Source of the DNA: Ruminococcus sp.
Lineage (GTDB): Bacteria > Bacillota > Clostridia > Oscillospirales > Acutalibacteraceae
Assembly (NCBI GenBank): GCA_017403985.1
Contig: JAFRDE010000006.1
Coordinates: 1 to 37,435 of the forward strand
Length of the DNA: 37,435 bases
Direction: 5' to 3'
Below the pieces are notes generated by a model. It had not been told where the DNA came from and did not search any database. It was given only the letters and a program-made list of their open reading frames with translations. Positions 1-7,515 of the stretch are shown in pieces (within the stretch, counting starts at the first letter, position 1; each line of letters opens with the position of its first letter). The position numbers and the translations under genes are program-made.

Positions 1-1
1 A

Positions 2-2530
2 CTCCCGTCCTTCTGTCTGCATTCGACCTTCACCTATCCGCGCGAAGTCTATCCGACCTTCGTGCCCGAGACGATTCCTCCGACACAGCCCGAGCCGACA
101 CAGGCGCCCACTCAGGCACCCACACAGGCACCCACACAGGCTCCCACACAGGCACCCACTCAGGCTCCCACTCAGGCACCCACTCAGGCACCCACTCAGG
201 CGCCCACAGTCGCACCGACAGATGCTCCGACAGAGGCTCCTAAAGCAGTCGTCACCATCTACGGCTTGGACGGCGAGACCGAGACCAAGGAGTTTGCGGT
301 CGGCGAGACCTTCACAGTTTATACTACACTGGATACCACCGCATACAATAACGGCGGTATCGGCTCCATCAACGGCGCCCAGTTCTATACCAATTCTGTT
401 TTAGCACTGGCTGACGAATACGATCCCGAAGAGGGCGATATCCTCGATCCCGACGAGATGTTCCCGGTCACCAAGAGCGTGACCGTAGCGAACGGCAAGA
501 GCACCGTATCTCTTGAAGATCCCGCGATGGGCGCGATCTACTTCAACGCGTCTACGCCGTCTATCAGCAGACCGTTCCGCTTCAATGATCCGAACAAGCT
601 TCTGATCAAGAGCAACTATACGGTTACGGCTCCCGGCGAGGCAGAGGTCAAGACGAATATGGAAACGCTGGCGATCGCGGATCAGGTATTGACCTGTATC
701 ATCGATCAGGGTCAGATCGTACGTCCCAACTTCTGTCTGCATTCGACCTTCACCTATCCGCGTGAAGTTTATCCGACCTTCGTGCCCGAGACCGTTGCTC
801 CGACGCAGGCGCCCACTCAGGCCCCGACTCAGGCGCCCACACAGGCTCCGACACAGGCTCCGACACAGGCGCCCACACAGGCTCCGACACAGGCGCCCAC
901 ACAGGCTCCGACTCAGGCTCCGACTCAGGCTCCGACTCAGGCTCCGACTCAGGCTCCGACTCAGGCGCCCACACAGGCTCCTACTCAGCCCGGTAAAGCG
1001 ACCGTCACCATATACGGAATGGACGGCGCGAGCGAGACGGAGGAATTCACCGTCGGCGATACCTTCACGGTCTATACCACGCTGAACACCTCCGCCTATC
1101 AGAACGGCAGCATCGCCAACATACTCGGTAACCAGTTTTATACCGCTTCGGTGCTGACGCTGACCGATTCTTATGATTCCACTTCGGGCGAATTCCTTGA
1201 TCCCGAAGCCATGTTCCCGGTATTGGGTGAATCTGTTGTAACAAACGGAAGTGAAGCAGGCAGAATCTACTTCAACGCTTCTACACCGTCGCTCACAAAT
1301 ACGTTCCTCTTCAACTCGAACAGCAGCATCCTGATCAAGACCAACTACAGAGTTTCCGCTGCCGGCGAGGCGGAGATCAGAACACCGCTGACGACGCTGA
1401 CGGTTGCGGATGAACCCTTGACCCGTATCATCTTCGACGGTGAAGTCTTGTTAAGCAACTTCCGTCATCACGCTTCGTTCCTCGAGCCGGCTGCACAGCC
1501 GACCGATGCGCCGCAGCCGACACAGGCTCCCACTCAGGCTCCTACTCAGGCTCCGACGGATCCGCCTGTTACGCTCACCGACGGTTATTATCTGGTCGGC
1601 ACCATGACCGACTGGTCTGCACAGACTCAGTATCAATTCACTGAGAATACCGCCAATGCCGGCGAGTATATGCTCAGTACCGCGCTGAGCGTCAACGACG
1701 GCGTCAAGGTTGTCAAGGTCGAGAACGGTGCGATCACGACTTGGTATCCCGACGGTATGGATAACGAGTATCAGGTCGACGCGGCTCACGCGGGCGACGT
1801 CACCATCTATTTCAAGCCGAGTTACCAGAGCGATTGGAGCGCTTTCGGCGGCTATATCTACATTGATAACGGCAGCACGCCCTCCGATACGATCACGGTC
1901 AAGTTCACCAACACCAACAGCTGGAGCAGCGTCAACATCTATTGTTGGGATGACAACGACAGCGCTCTGGTAGGACAGTGGCCCGGCACCGCGATGACCA
2001 AGAGCCGCGCTGCGGACGTCTACACCGCAACGATCCCTGCCAACACACACGGTATCGTCTTCAACGGCGGCGGTCAACAGACGGTGGATATCACTACCGG
2101 TATCGTTGACGGCGCGCATTGGAAGCTCACCGGCGAGAAGGAAGGCAACAATTACAAGGTCGCATTGGTGACCGATACGCCCGATCCTACCACAGCGCCC
2201 ACCACAGCACCCACCGATCCTCCGGTCAACAACAATATTGTCTTTGAGCCCGGCGCTGCCGGAGACGGTTCGCCCGCATGGTTTGCATGGGTGTATAACG
2301 GCAGCAACGCGGATCAGTGGATTACTGGTACCGTAGATTCTTCCGGCAACGTAATTTTCCCGGGAGCTGCTGACTTCGGCGGTATGGTTATCGTCAGAAT
2401 GCCTACCGGATCTACTTCCGGCGCATGGAGCGGTTACTGGAACCGCACCGGTGATATCACGATTCAAAAGAACAAGACACTTTACTTCACCGGTTGGAAT
2501 AACGATTACTTCAACACCGCTTGGAAATAA
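2..2530 (+). CDS. secreted modular protein with APTQ linkers and starch-binding-like modules (5' partial)
   Basis: The frame is open from base 2, so the N-terminus lies outside the window. Bases 2-61 encode the tail of one repeat module, and nearly the same peptide (FCLHSTFTYPREVYPTF) recurs at about 728-780. Two full modules of roughly 160-180 residues follow (about 245-780 and 995-1480), both starting with a VTIYG-DG motif and a VG-TFTVYTTL strand. They look like extracellular beta-sandwiches, possibly cohesin-like, but I cannot name the family. The linkers are exact APTQ tetrapeptides. Bases 1560-1880 encode a YYLVGTMTDW carbohydrate-binding-like module, and 1890-2160 a CBM26-like starch-binding module (NTNSWSSVNIYCWDD, WPGTAM, IVFNGGG). 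A last module ends in WNNDYFNTAWK. No dockerin, sortase motif or catalytic domain is visible. A role in binding extracellular polysaccharide is inferred. Confidence 0.85.
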   Translation, partial: LPSFCLHSTFTYPREVYPTFVPETIPPTQPEPTQAPTQAPTQAPTQAPTQAPTQAPTQAPTQAPTQAPTVAPTDAPTEAPKAVVTIYGLDGETETKEFAVGETFTVYTTLDTTAYNNGGIGSINGAQFYTNSVLALADEYDPEEGDILDPDEMFPVTKSVTVANGKSTVSLEDPAMGAIYFNASTPSISRPFRFNDPNKLLIKSNYTVTAPGEAEVKTNMETLAIADQVLTCIIDQGQIVRPNFCLHSTFTYPREVYPTFVPETVAPTQAPTQAPTQAPTQAPTQAPTQAPTQAPTQAPTQAPTQAPTQAPTQAPTQAPTQAPTQAPTQPGKATVTIYGMDGASETEEFTVGDTFTVYTTLNTSAYQNGSIANILGNQFYTASVLTLTDSYDSTSGEFLDPEAMFPVLGESVVTNGSEAGRIYFNASTPSLTNTFLFNSNSSILIKTNYRVSAAGEAEIRTPLTTLTVADEPLTRIIFDGEVLLSNFRHHASFLEPAAQPTDAPQPTQAPTQAPTQAPTDPPVTLTDGYYLVGTMTDWSAQTQYQFTENTANAGEYMLSTALSVNDGVKVVKVENGAITTWYPDGMDNEYQVDAAHAGDVTIYFKPSYQSDWSAFGGYIYIDNGSTPSDTITVKFTNTNSWSSVNIYCWDDNDSALVGQWPGTAMTKSRAADVYTATIPANTHGIVFNGGGQQTVDITTGIVDGAHWKLTGEKEGNNYKVALVTDTPDPTTAPTTAPTDPPVNNNIVFEPGAAGDGSPAWFAWVYNGSNADQWITGTVDSSGNVIFPGAADFGGMVIVRMPTGSTSGAWSGYWNRTGDITIQKNKTLYFTGWNNDYFNTAWK
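104..199 (+). repeat. 12-bp minisatellite, APTQ linker 1
   Basis: Eight in-frame 12-bp units, each encoding Ala-Pro-Thr-Gln, are followed by degenerate APTV, APTD and APTE units. Synonymous differences (GCG/GCA/GCT, ACT/ACA) distinguish the units from those of linker 2. Confidence 0.9.
797..988 (+). repeat. 12-bp minisatellite, APTQ linker 2
   Basis: Sixteen 12-bp APTQ units in a row, twice as many as in linker 1. The stretch around 900-966 holds about six consecutive units that are the same at the DNA level, which suggests recent slippage or local homogenisation. A short third cluster lies near 1516-1557. Confidence 0.9.
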
Positions 2531-2551
2531 ACAATTAATCAATCCTACTTT

Positions 2552-2578
2552 AGGGGCAGACCTCGGTCTGCCCCTTTT
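2552..2578 (+). terminator. intrinsic terminator after the modular secreted protein
   Basis: AGGGGCAGACC and GGTCTGCCCCT form a strong stem with a very short loop and end in TTTT, 22 bases after the TAA at 2528-2530. Confidence 0.85.
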
Positions 2579-2582
2579 GATG

Positions 2583-2611
2583 TTGACGATTCTGCCTTTA
2601 ATCGTTATAAT
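2583..2611 (+). promoter_or_regulatory. sigma-A-type promoter for rqcP
   Basis: TTGACG at 2583-2588, a 17-base spacer and a perfect TATAAT at 2606-2611, 28 bases before the rqcP start codon. Confidence 0.75.
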
Positions 2612-2639
2612 AGGAGCATACTATCATTGGGAGGTCAAT

Positions 2640-2879
2640 ATGCGATTAGATAAATACTTGAAGGTCTCGCGCATCATTAAGCGCCGTACCGTCGCCAACG
2701 AAGTCTGCGACGCGGGCAAAGCGGTCGTCAACGGCAAGGTAGCCCGCGCGTCCTACGACATCAAGGTCGGCGACGTGGTAGAACTGAATTTCGAATCCCG
2801 CTCGGTCAAGTTCCGCGTCGATAAGGTGGTCGAGACCATCCGCAAGGAAGACGTCAGCACCATGTATACGCCGCTGTGA
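2640..2879 (+). CDS. rqcP: S4-domain RNA-binding protein RqcP (YabO)
   Basis: A 79-residue protein made almost entirely of one S4 RNA-binding domain (MRLDKYLKVSRIIKRRTVANE, then VVNGKVARASYDIKVGDVVEL). The family, first named YabO or Hsp15-like, binds the 50S subunit and helps RqcH add C-terminal Ala tails to stalled nascent chains. The ATG at 2640 is preceded by GGGAGG with good spacing; an in-frame extension back to 2451 would run through the terminator and is not credible. It heads the conserved order rqcP-yabP-yabQ-divIC-S1 known from Bacillus and Clostridia, which supports the assignment. About 490 bases of repeats separate it from yabP, so it probably has its own promoter here. Confidence 0.9.
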   Translation: MRLDKYLKVSRIIKRRTVANEVCDAGKAVVNGKVARASYDIKVGDVVELNFESRSVKFRVDKVVETIRKEDVSTMYTPL

Positions 2880-3300
2880 AACTGTAGGGGACAGCGCTTG
2901 CTGATGCACTTAATGGAGGCTCCCTTTGGGAAAGGGAGCTCCCGCGGGAGCGGGTGAGGAATTGCACAAATTGTCCGAGCAAAGCGAGCAACCATCTTGT
3001 AGGGGACGGCGCTCGCCGACGTCCCGAAACGCTGCAGATATATGGCTTTCATCCTAAAGCAAATGTTGACTGCGCCTTGACCGATGTATCCGGTAAATCA
3101 ACGCACTGCCGCGGGAGCAGCAAGCCGCTCCCCTACAAATTCACTGTAACGGTTACTGTAGGGGAGGGGCTTGTTGCTCAGCCGCAGACGGCACCCCTCT
3201 GCCCTTCGGGCACCTCCCCATCGGGGAGACACCTCCCGAAACGCTGTAGTCACAGTGCTTGCAATACCCAATTCCGGTAATACTTCTATTTGGTTAACCC
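2880..3300. repeat. cluster of short palindromic repeats (families A and B)
   Basis: No gene was found in this gap. It holds family A copies (GTAGGGGACRGCGCTTGC at about 2884 and 3000, a reverse-orientation copy ending CTCCCCTACA near 3110-3140, and another near 3158). It also holds family B copies, with the hairpin GGCTCCCTTT/AAAGGGAGCT at 2918-2940 and a related CCCCTCTGCCCTTCGGGC block at 3195-3235. Similar sequences recur near 5837, 11094, 14990, 25020, 26328 and 26402. Confidence 0.75.
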
Positions 3301-3314
3301 CTGACTTCTCTGAA

Positions 3315-3343
3315 TCATAAAACACAGCTTACCCTCATATAAT
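3315..3343 (+). promoter_or_regulatory. candidate sigma-E-dependent sporulation promoter before yabP
   Basis: TCATAAA, 14 bases, then CATATAAT. The Bacillus sigma-E consensus is about KMATATT-N14-CATACAMT. The -10 box differs at one position and the -35 at two, with exact spacing. It ends 30 bases before the yabP ATG. yabP is a sigma-E gene in B. subtilis; transfer of that regulation to this organism is inference. Confidence 0.5.
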
Positions 3344-3373
3344 CAAATGATATGATGATATGGGGGATTTTGT

Positions 3374-3643
3374 ATGCCTGAAAATATGACGAAAAAGCCG
3401 CACATCCTGACGCTCGATAACCGAAAGCTGCTGACGCTCAGCGGGGTAGAGGACGTACCGGGCTTTGATGAACAGACGATCAACGTCAAGCTGTGCGATG
3501 CGACGCTGGTCGTCAAAGGCTCGGGTCTGCACATCAGCAAGCTGAATCTGGAGAGCGGAGACGTGGTGATCGACGGGACGATCAGCTCGCTGCAGTACCT
3601 CGGCGCCGCCTCGGGCTCCCTGCGTTCCCGCCTGTTCCGCTGA
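3374..3643 (+). CDS. yabP: sporulation protein YabP
   Basis: An 89-residue protein of the YabP/YqfC family, needed in the mother cell during spore formation. The body matches the family in length and in features such as HILTLDNRKLLTLSGVEDV near the start and GDVVIDGTISSLQYLG towards the end. The ATG at 3374 is preceded by GGGGG with good spacing. The TGA stop overlaps the ATG of yabQ (TGATG), so the two are translationally coupled. Its presence next to yabQ is evidence that the organism forms, or recently formed, endospores. Confidence 0.88.
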   Translation: MPENMTKKPHILTLDNRKLLTLSGVEDVPGFDEQTINVKLCDATLVVKGSGLHISKLNLESGDVVIDGTISSLQYLGAASGSLRSRLFR

Positions 3644-4236
3644 TGGGCATCTCTTTATCAGCCCAGACAGCCTACTTCCTCTGGTCGCTGGTCATGGGAG
3701 CGGCGCTCGCCGTGCTGTATGATATCGTCAGAGCGATCCGCATGGCTTTTCGCGCGGGAAAGGTGCATATCATCGTTTCCGACGTGCTGTTTTTCGCCGT
3801 ATGCGGCGTGCTGACGTCGCTGTTCGCGCTGCCGTTCAATAAGGGCGGCGTCAGGGGTTTCATCCTGTTCGGAGAGGCGGTCGGATTCCTCGCGTACCGC
3901 CTGACAGCAGGCGCTGTTATGGGTAAGGTGTACGCAATTTCAGCACGCATATTTCAAAGTTTTGTACAAAAAATACGAAAAATTCTTGAAAAAATTTTCA
4001 AATACCTATTGAAAGCCATGGGTATTCTGTTGTATAATGTAAGCGTAGTAATAGATAAGTCGCGCAAAAAGGCGCAGGAAAGAAAAAAGAGAAAACGTGC
4101 CGCGGCGGCGAGAAAGCGACAAAGCTATCGCTCGCGGCAATACCATAAAGGGAAGATATATGAACAAAAGACGTACTCAAAAACCGCAGACCGCGGCAAA
4201 AAAAGCGTCAGGCAGCACAAACGGCTCGCAGGATGA
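3643..4236 (+). CDS. yabQ: spore cortex biosynthesis protein YabQ
   Basis: A 197-residue membrane protein. The first ~100 residues hold several hydrophobic segments (AQTAYFLWSLVMGAALAVLYDIVRA; VSDVLFFAVCGVLTSLFAL; GFILFGEAVGFLAYRL) typical of YabQ, which is needed for spore cortex formation. The start overlaps the yabP stop; upstream in-frame extension would lie inside yabP and is rejected. The C-terminal ~55 residues are strongly basic (clusters of KKR, RKR) and the last 77 bases overlap the start of divIC in another frame. The tail is probably cytoplasmic; whether it is functional or a by-product of the overlap is unknown. Confidence 0.85.
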   Translation: MGISLSAQTAYFLWSLVMGAALAVLYDIVRAIRMAFRAGKVHIIVSDVLFFAVCGVLTSLFALPFNKGGVRGFILFGEAVGFLAYRLTAGAVMGKVYAISARIFQSFVQKIRKILEKIFKYLLKAMGILLYNVSVVIDKSRKKAQERKKRKRAAAARKRQSYRSRQYHKGKIYEQKTYSKTADRGKKSVRQHKRLAG

Positions 4237-4540
4237 GGGCAAAAGCAGGATCTCTCGTCCCGTGTTTGTGGTGATCGCGCTTGTTGCGGTTGCGTTTTTA
4301 ATTTATTCGATGGTTTCGATCATCTCGATCAAAGCGCAGATCCGCGAGCGCAAGGCTGAGCTGGATGATCTGAATGAACAGATTACGGTTCAGGAGATCA
4401 AAAACGCGGATATCCAGAAACTGTATGATTCCACCGGTACCGATTCCGACTTTTCCACCCTCGCGGAGCAGATCGCCCGCGACGACCTCGATTATATCAA
4501 AGAGGGCGAGAGGGTGTTCGTCAACGTTGCCGGCGACTGA
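4160..4540 (+). CDS. divIC: septum formation initiator, DivIC/FtsB family
   Basis: A 126-residue bitopic protein: a basic, low-complexity cytoplasmic N-terminus (residues 1-33), one transmembrane helix (PVFVVIALVAVAFLIYSMVS, about 34-53), then a short coiled coil (AQIRERKAELDDLNEQITVQE) and a C-terminal domain ending LDYIKEGERVFVNVAGD. This is the layout of DivIC/FtsB, the divisome subunit that works with FtsL and FtsQ/DivIB. The ATG at 4160 follows AAAGGGAAG; upstream in-frame starts are inside yabQ and less likely. It begins inside yabQ, suggesting coupling. Confidence 0.87.
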   Translation: MNKRRTQKPQTAAKKASGSTNGSQDEGKSRISRPVFVVIALVAVAFLIYSMVSIISIKAQIRERKAELDDLNEQITVQEIKNADIQKLYDSTGTDSDFSTLAEQIARDDLDYIKEGERVFVNVAGD

Positions 4541-4610
4541 TTTTTGCGTACTGTCAAAAGCATGAGGGGCTTTTGATGATATAGATATTTTTTAAGGGGA
4601 AAACTACTGA

Positions 4611-5099
4611 ATGGCTTTGAGTGTAGGCGCAATTGTAAACGGTAAGGTAACAGGCATCACCAACTTCGGCGCATTCGTCGAAACGGAGGACGGTTCCCGC
4701 GGTATGATCCATATCTCCGAGGTTTCGCGTTCTTATGTCGAGGACATCAAATCCGTCCTCAAGGTGGGACAGGCTGTAACGGTAAAGGTGATTTCTGTCG
4801 CCGACGACGGTAAGGTCGCTCTGTCGTTGAAGCAACTCGAAAAATCAGATGACGGCAAGAAAGCGGCTGCCGGACGCAAACCGCGTACGCGCGAAGTTCA
4901 AAAGCCGAGAAAGAAGTATGAGCCCGCTCCTCCGGTCACCTCTCCCGGTGACTTTGAGTGGCAGAGCTCGTCGGGCGGCGGTTCCTTTGAGGATATGATG
5001 AGTAAGTTCAAGCGTACCTCCGAGGATAAGATGTCCGACCTCAAGCGTGGCGAGAGCCGCGGCTATTCCCGCAGAGGGAACGGCGGCGGTCGTAAATAA
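4611..5099 (+). CDS. S1 RNA-binding domain protein (YabR-like)
   Basis: A 162-residue protein with one N-terminal S1 domain (residues about 1-75: VGAIVNGKVTGITNFGAFVE, GMIHISEVS, VGQAVTVKVISVA, KVALSLKQL) and a disordered, Lys/Arg/Ser/Gly-rich tail ending RRGNGGGRK. This is the standard gene after divIC in Clostridia and Bacillus (yabR). It probably binds RNA or ribosomes; its exact role is not well defined in the family. The ATG is preceded by AAGGGGA. A weak hairpin (CAAAAGC/GCTTTTG, 4555-4576) lies between it and divIC. hpf starts 22 bases after it, so both may be cotranscribed. Confidence 0.88.
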   Translation: MALSVGAIVNGKVTGITNFGAFVETEDGSRGMIHISEVSRSYVEDIKSVLKVGQAVTVKVISVADDGKVALSLKQLEKSDDGKKAAAGRKPRTREVQKPRKKYEPAPPVTSPGDFEWQSSSGGGSFEDMMSKFKRTSEDKMSDLKRGESRGYSRRGNGGGRK

Positions 5100-5121
5100 A
5101 TTTTTGCTGGGAGGCATTATT

Positions 5122-5658
5122 ATGAAGATTACCTACACAGAACGCAAGTGTAATCTTAGGGACAACTTCAAACAGAGAGTCGAGAAGAAGCTTTCGAAAT
5201 TCGACAAGATCTTCTCCGATGACGCTCAGGCGTTTGTCGTTGCCACCGTTGACAAAAGCTCTCAGACCGTAGAGATCACCATCCGCGACAGATCTATGGT
5301 TTACAGAGCTGAAAAGACAATGCCTGAGATGAATGACGCTGTTGACAAGTGTATCGACGTCCTCGGCCGCCAGCTGCGAAAGAATAAATCGAAGCTGGAG
5401 AAGCGCCTCAGACAGGGCTCGCTCGAAGAGCTGGTCGCTCCTGAGGAAGAGCCTGTTGTTGAGGAAGAGGAGTACACTATCGCGCGCACCAAGACGATCC
5501 CCGTTAAGCCCATCACGGTCGATGAGGCGATCCTGCAGATGAACATGGTAGGTCACAAGTTCTATATGTTCACCAACGCGGAGACGAACGAGGTCAACGT
5601 GGTCTATCTGCGCGACGACGGCAGGTACGGTCTGCTTGTTCCGACGACGGACGATTGA
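5122..5658 (+). CDS. hpf: ribosome hibernation promoting factor, long form
   Basis: A 178-residue protein. Residues 1-100 form the HPF/RaiA fold (MKITYTERKCNLRDNFKQRVEKKLSKFDKIF, then AVDKCIDVLGRQLRKNKSKLEKRL). A Glu-rich linker (about 112-125) leads to the C-terminal dimerisation domain (KPITVDEAILQMNMVGHKFYMF, ending GLLVPT). Long-form HPF joins two 70S ribosomes into inactive 100S dimers in stationary phase. The ATG at 5122 is preceded by GGGAGG; in-frame sequence back to 5047 lies inside the S1 gene. Length and domain order are normal for Firmicutes. Confidence 0.95.
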   Translation: MKITYTERKCNLRDNFKQRVEKKLSKFDKIFSDDAQAFVVATVDKSSQTVEITIRDRSMVYRAEKTMPEMNDAVDKCIDVLGRQLRKNKSKLEKRLRQGSLEELVAPEEEPVVEEEEYTIARTKTIPVKPITVDEAILQMNMVGHKFYMFTNAETNEVNVVYLRDDGRYGLLVPTTDD

Positions 5659-5687
5659 TAATCTGATTAAGAATTCAGCAATAAGCG

Positions 5688-5717
5688 AGCGGACAGCGTT
5701 TCTGCTGTCCGCTTTCG
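5688..5717 (+). terminator. hairpin after hpf
   Basis: AGCGGACAGC and GCTGTCCGCT form a 10-bp stem, 30 bases after the hpf stop. The T tract is weak (TTCGTTA). Confidence 0.65.
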
Positions 5718-5729
5718 TTATCGGAAAAG

Positions 5730-5908
5730 GTCATTGCGAGAAGCAAAGCGACGCGGCAATCCCGCAAAGCGGCGGTCTGCCTTTCTGTTATATCAAACGG
5801 GATTGACTTGAAATGTTTTTGAGATTGACAACAAGCCTTCCCCTTGAGGGGAAGGTGGGCTTTTCGACTCTTAAAGAGTCGAAAAGGTCGGATGAGGTGG
5901 AAACGCTT
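5730..5908. repeat. truncated family C element next to a family B-like block
   Basis: GTCATTGCGAGAAGC...GGCAATCCCGCAAAG (5730-5806) is the left half of the family C palindrome without its right end. It is followed by CCTTCCCCTTGAGGGGAAGG (5837-5856) and a TTTTCGACTC/GAGTCGAAAA hairpin. The gap 5659-6006 has no gene. Confidence 0.7.
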
Positions 5909-6006
5909 CCGCTTTGTGTCGTCAATAGATGAGTTGGAAAGGCTTTTTATCATCGCTGTTAAGCAGATGTTTTGACCGGATAGTGTTTATTAAGGAGATG
6001 AATCAT

Positions 6007-7116
6007 ATGCAGTTTGCCGCGCCGTGCCTTCTCGGCTTAGAGGGCCTTGCCGCCAACGATCTGAAATTCAAGGGAATATCCGACGTCCGCGCCGAAAACG
6101 GCAGAGTGCTGTTTTCCGGCGATGAGAGCACGCTGATCAGAGCGAACCTATGCTCCGCCTTATGCGCGCGGGTGTTCATCCTGATGGCTGAGTTTGAGGC
6201 GCGGGATTTTGACGCGCTGTTCGAGGGTGTGAAGGCAGCGGATTGGAGCCGTTTCATCGGTGAGCATGACGCCTTTCCCGTCAAGGGCAACACTCTCGAT
6301 TCCGCTCTGACCTCGATCCCCGCGTGTCAGAAGATCATCAAAAAAGCGGTCGTGGAAAAGCTGAAAGAGCATTATCATACCTCGTGGTTCGACGAAGAGG
6401 GCGGCGTGCATCAGATCCAGTTCCGCATCTTCAAAAACCGCGCCAGCATCTATCTGGATACGACCGGACCGGCGCTGAACAAGCGCGGCTACCGCGCGCT
6501 GTCAAACGACGCGCCGCTGAAAGAGACGCTCGCCGCGGCGATGGTCGAGCTTGCCCGCGTGCGGGGAAACCACACCGTAGTCGATCCGTTCTGCGGCAGC
6601 GGCACCATCGTCATCGAAGCCGCCCGCAAGGCGCTGAACATCATGCCCGGCGTCGACCGGAGCTTTGCTTTTGAACAATGGGACTGCATCGATCCCGCTT
6701 TGATTGATTTGGAACGTACGCGCGCCCGCGACGAGGAGCGTCATGACGTTTCTTTTACGGCATACGGCTATGATATCGACGATGAGGCGCTGGAGCTCGC
6801 CCGCAAAAACGCGGAGCTTGCCCGCGTTGACGACAGGATCGTGTTTGAAAAGCGCGATATCCGCGATTATGCCGACAGCTTTGAGCGCGTCAGCGTGATC
6901 ACCAACCCTCCCTACGGCGAGCGCATGCTCGATGTGCAGGCGGCGCGTGAACTGTACAGGGTGATGGGGGAGAAGTTCACCCAAAAGCCGTATCATTCCT
7001 ATACCGTCATTTCGCCTGACGAGAGCTTTGAAAAGCTCTTCGGCAGAGCGGCGGATAAGCGCCGCAAGCTGTACAACGGAACGCTGAAATGCAACGTATA
7101 CATGTATTTCAAATAA
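6007..7116 (+). CDS. THUMP-domain class I rRNA (guanine-N2) methyltransferase, RlmL/YpsC type
   Basis: A 369-residue protein. The N-terminal ~155 residues hold a ferredoxin-like/THUMP RNA-binding part (CLLGLEGLAANDLKFKGI; FKNRASIYLDTTGPALNKRGYR), followed by a Rossmann methyltransferase domain with SAM motif VVDPFCGSGTIVIEAAR and catalytic motif NPPYGERM. The family contains E. coli RlmL (N2-methylation of 23S G2445) and B. subtilis YpsC; the position modified here is inferred. AAGGAG at 5992-5997 sits 9 bases before the ATG at 6007 and directly abuts the ATG at 5998, so 6007 is preferred. It stands alone between repeat-rich gaps. Confidence 0.9.
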   Translation: MQFAAPCLLGLEGLAANDLKFKGISDVRAENGRVLFSGDESTLIRANLCSALCARVFILMAEFEARDFDALFEGVKAADWSRFIGEHDAFPVKGNTLDSALTSIPACQKIIKKAVVEKLKEHYHTSWFDEEGGVHQIQFRIFKNRASIYLDTTGPALNKRGYRALSNDAPLKETLAAAMVELARVRGNHTVVDPFCGSGTIVIEAARKALNIMPGVDRSFAFEQWDCIDPALIDLERTRARDEERHDVSFTAYGYDIDDEALELARKNAELARVDDRIVFEKRDIRDYADSFERVSVITNPPYGERMLDVQAARELYRVMGEKFTQKPYHSYTVISPDESFEKLFGRAADKRRKLYNGTLKCNVYMYFK

Positions 7117-7126
7117 TTCGATTGAT

Positions 7127-7160
7127 TAGTGACCGGTGACAAGTGACCGGTGACCAGTTA
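7127..7160 (+). repeat. tandem heptamer repeat (family D, TGACCGG type)
   Basis: TGACCGG, TGACAAG, TGACCGG and TGACCAG follow each other in register just after the methyltransferase stop. The same heptamers occur at about 16893 and 21861. Confidence 0.75.
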
Positions 7161-7265
7161 TGGGAGAGTATAATACCATGCTGCTTGTACCGGGAAGCTT
7201 ATTCATCATTGTGAGGGCAAAGCCCGTGGCGATCTCAACCGAATTCAATTGAAAATCAGCAGAAT

Positions 7266-7294
7266 TTGACTTTTTTCGTGAAATACGTTATGAT
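7266..7294 (+). promoter_or_regulatory. sigma-A-type promoter for the substrate-binding protein gene
   Basis: TTGACT at 7266-7271, a 17-base spacer and TATGAT at 7289-7294. Transcription would start near 7301, giving a leader of about 215 bases that includes the 159-bp palindromic element. Confidence 0.7.
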
Positions 7295-7344
7295 ATACAG
7301 ATAAGAAGTGCAACATTGTTTCACCTGAACGCGTCAGCGTATTG

Positions 7345-7503
7345 ATACTAACTTTTATTAAACCACTTTAACACTTATTGCGTTAAATTCCGCATAACTT
7401 CGTTGTCCTCCTTGACAGGCGCCAGCCTGTCTGCGTCGTTCGCCTCGTTCTGCAAAATTTTACGTAAATAAATTTGTTAAAGCGTTTAATAGAAACTTAG
7501 TAT
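7345..7503. mobile_element. 159-bp palindromic MITE-like element (family E, copy 1)
   Basis: The left end (ATACTAACTTTTATTAAAC at 7345) is an imperfect inverted copy of the right end (reverse complement ATACTAAGTTTCTATTAAAC, ending 7503). Complementarity continues inward (CGTTAAATTCCGCA against CGTAAAATTTTGCA), and the centre has GACAGGCGCCAGCCTGTC. The element ends at 7503, immediately before the AAGGAGG ribosome-binding site of the next gene. A second copy of identical length lies at 12192-12350. It has no coding capacity. Confidence 0.8.
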
Positions 7504-7515
7504 AAGGAGGCTTGC

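Noticed and set aside
1451-2542. 363-codon open frame on the minus strand
   Set aside because: It is the complement of the starch-binding-like modules; no ribosome-binding site and no family resemblance.
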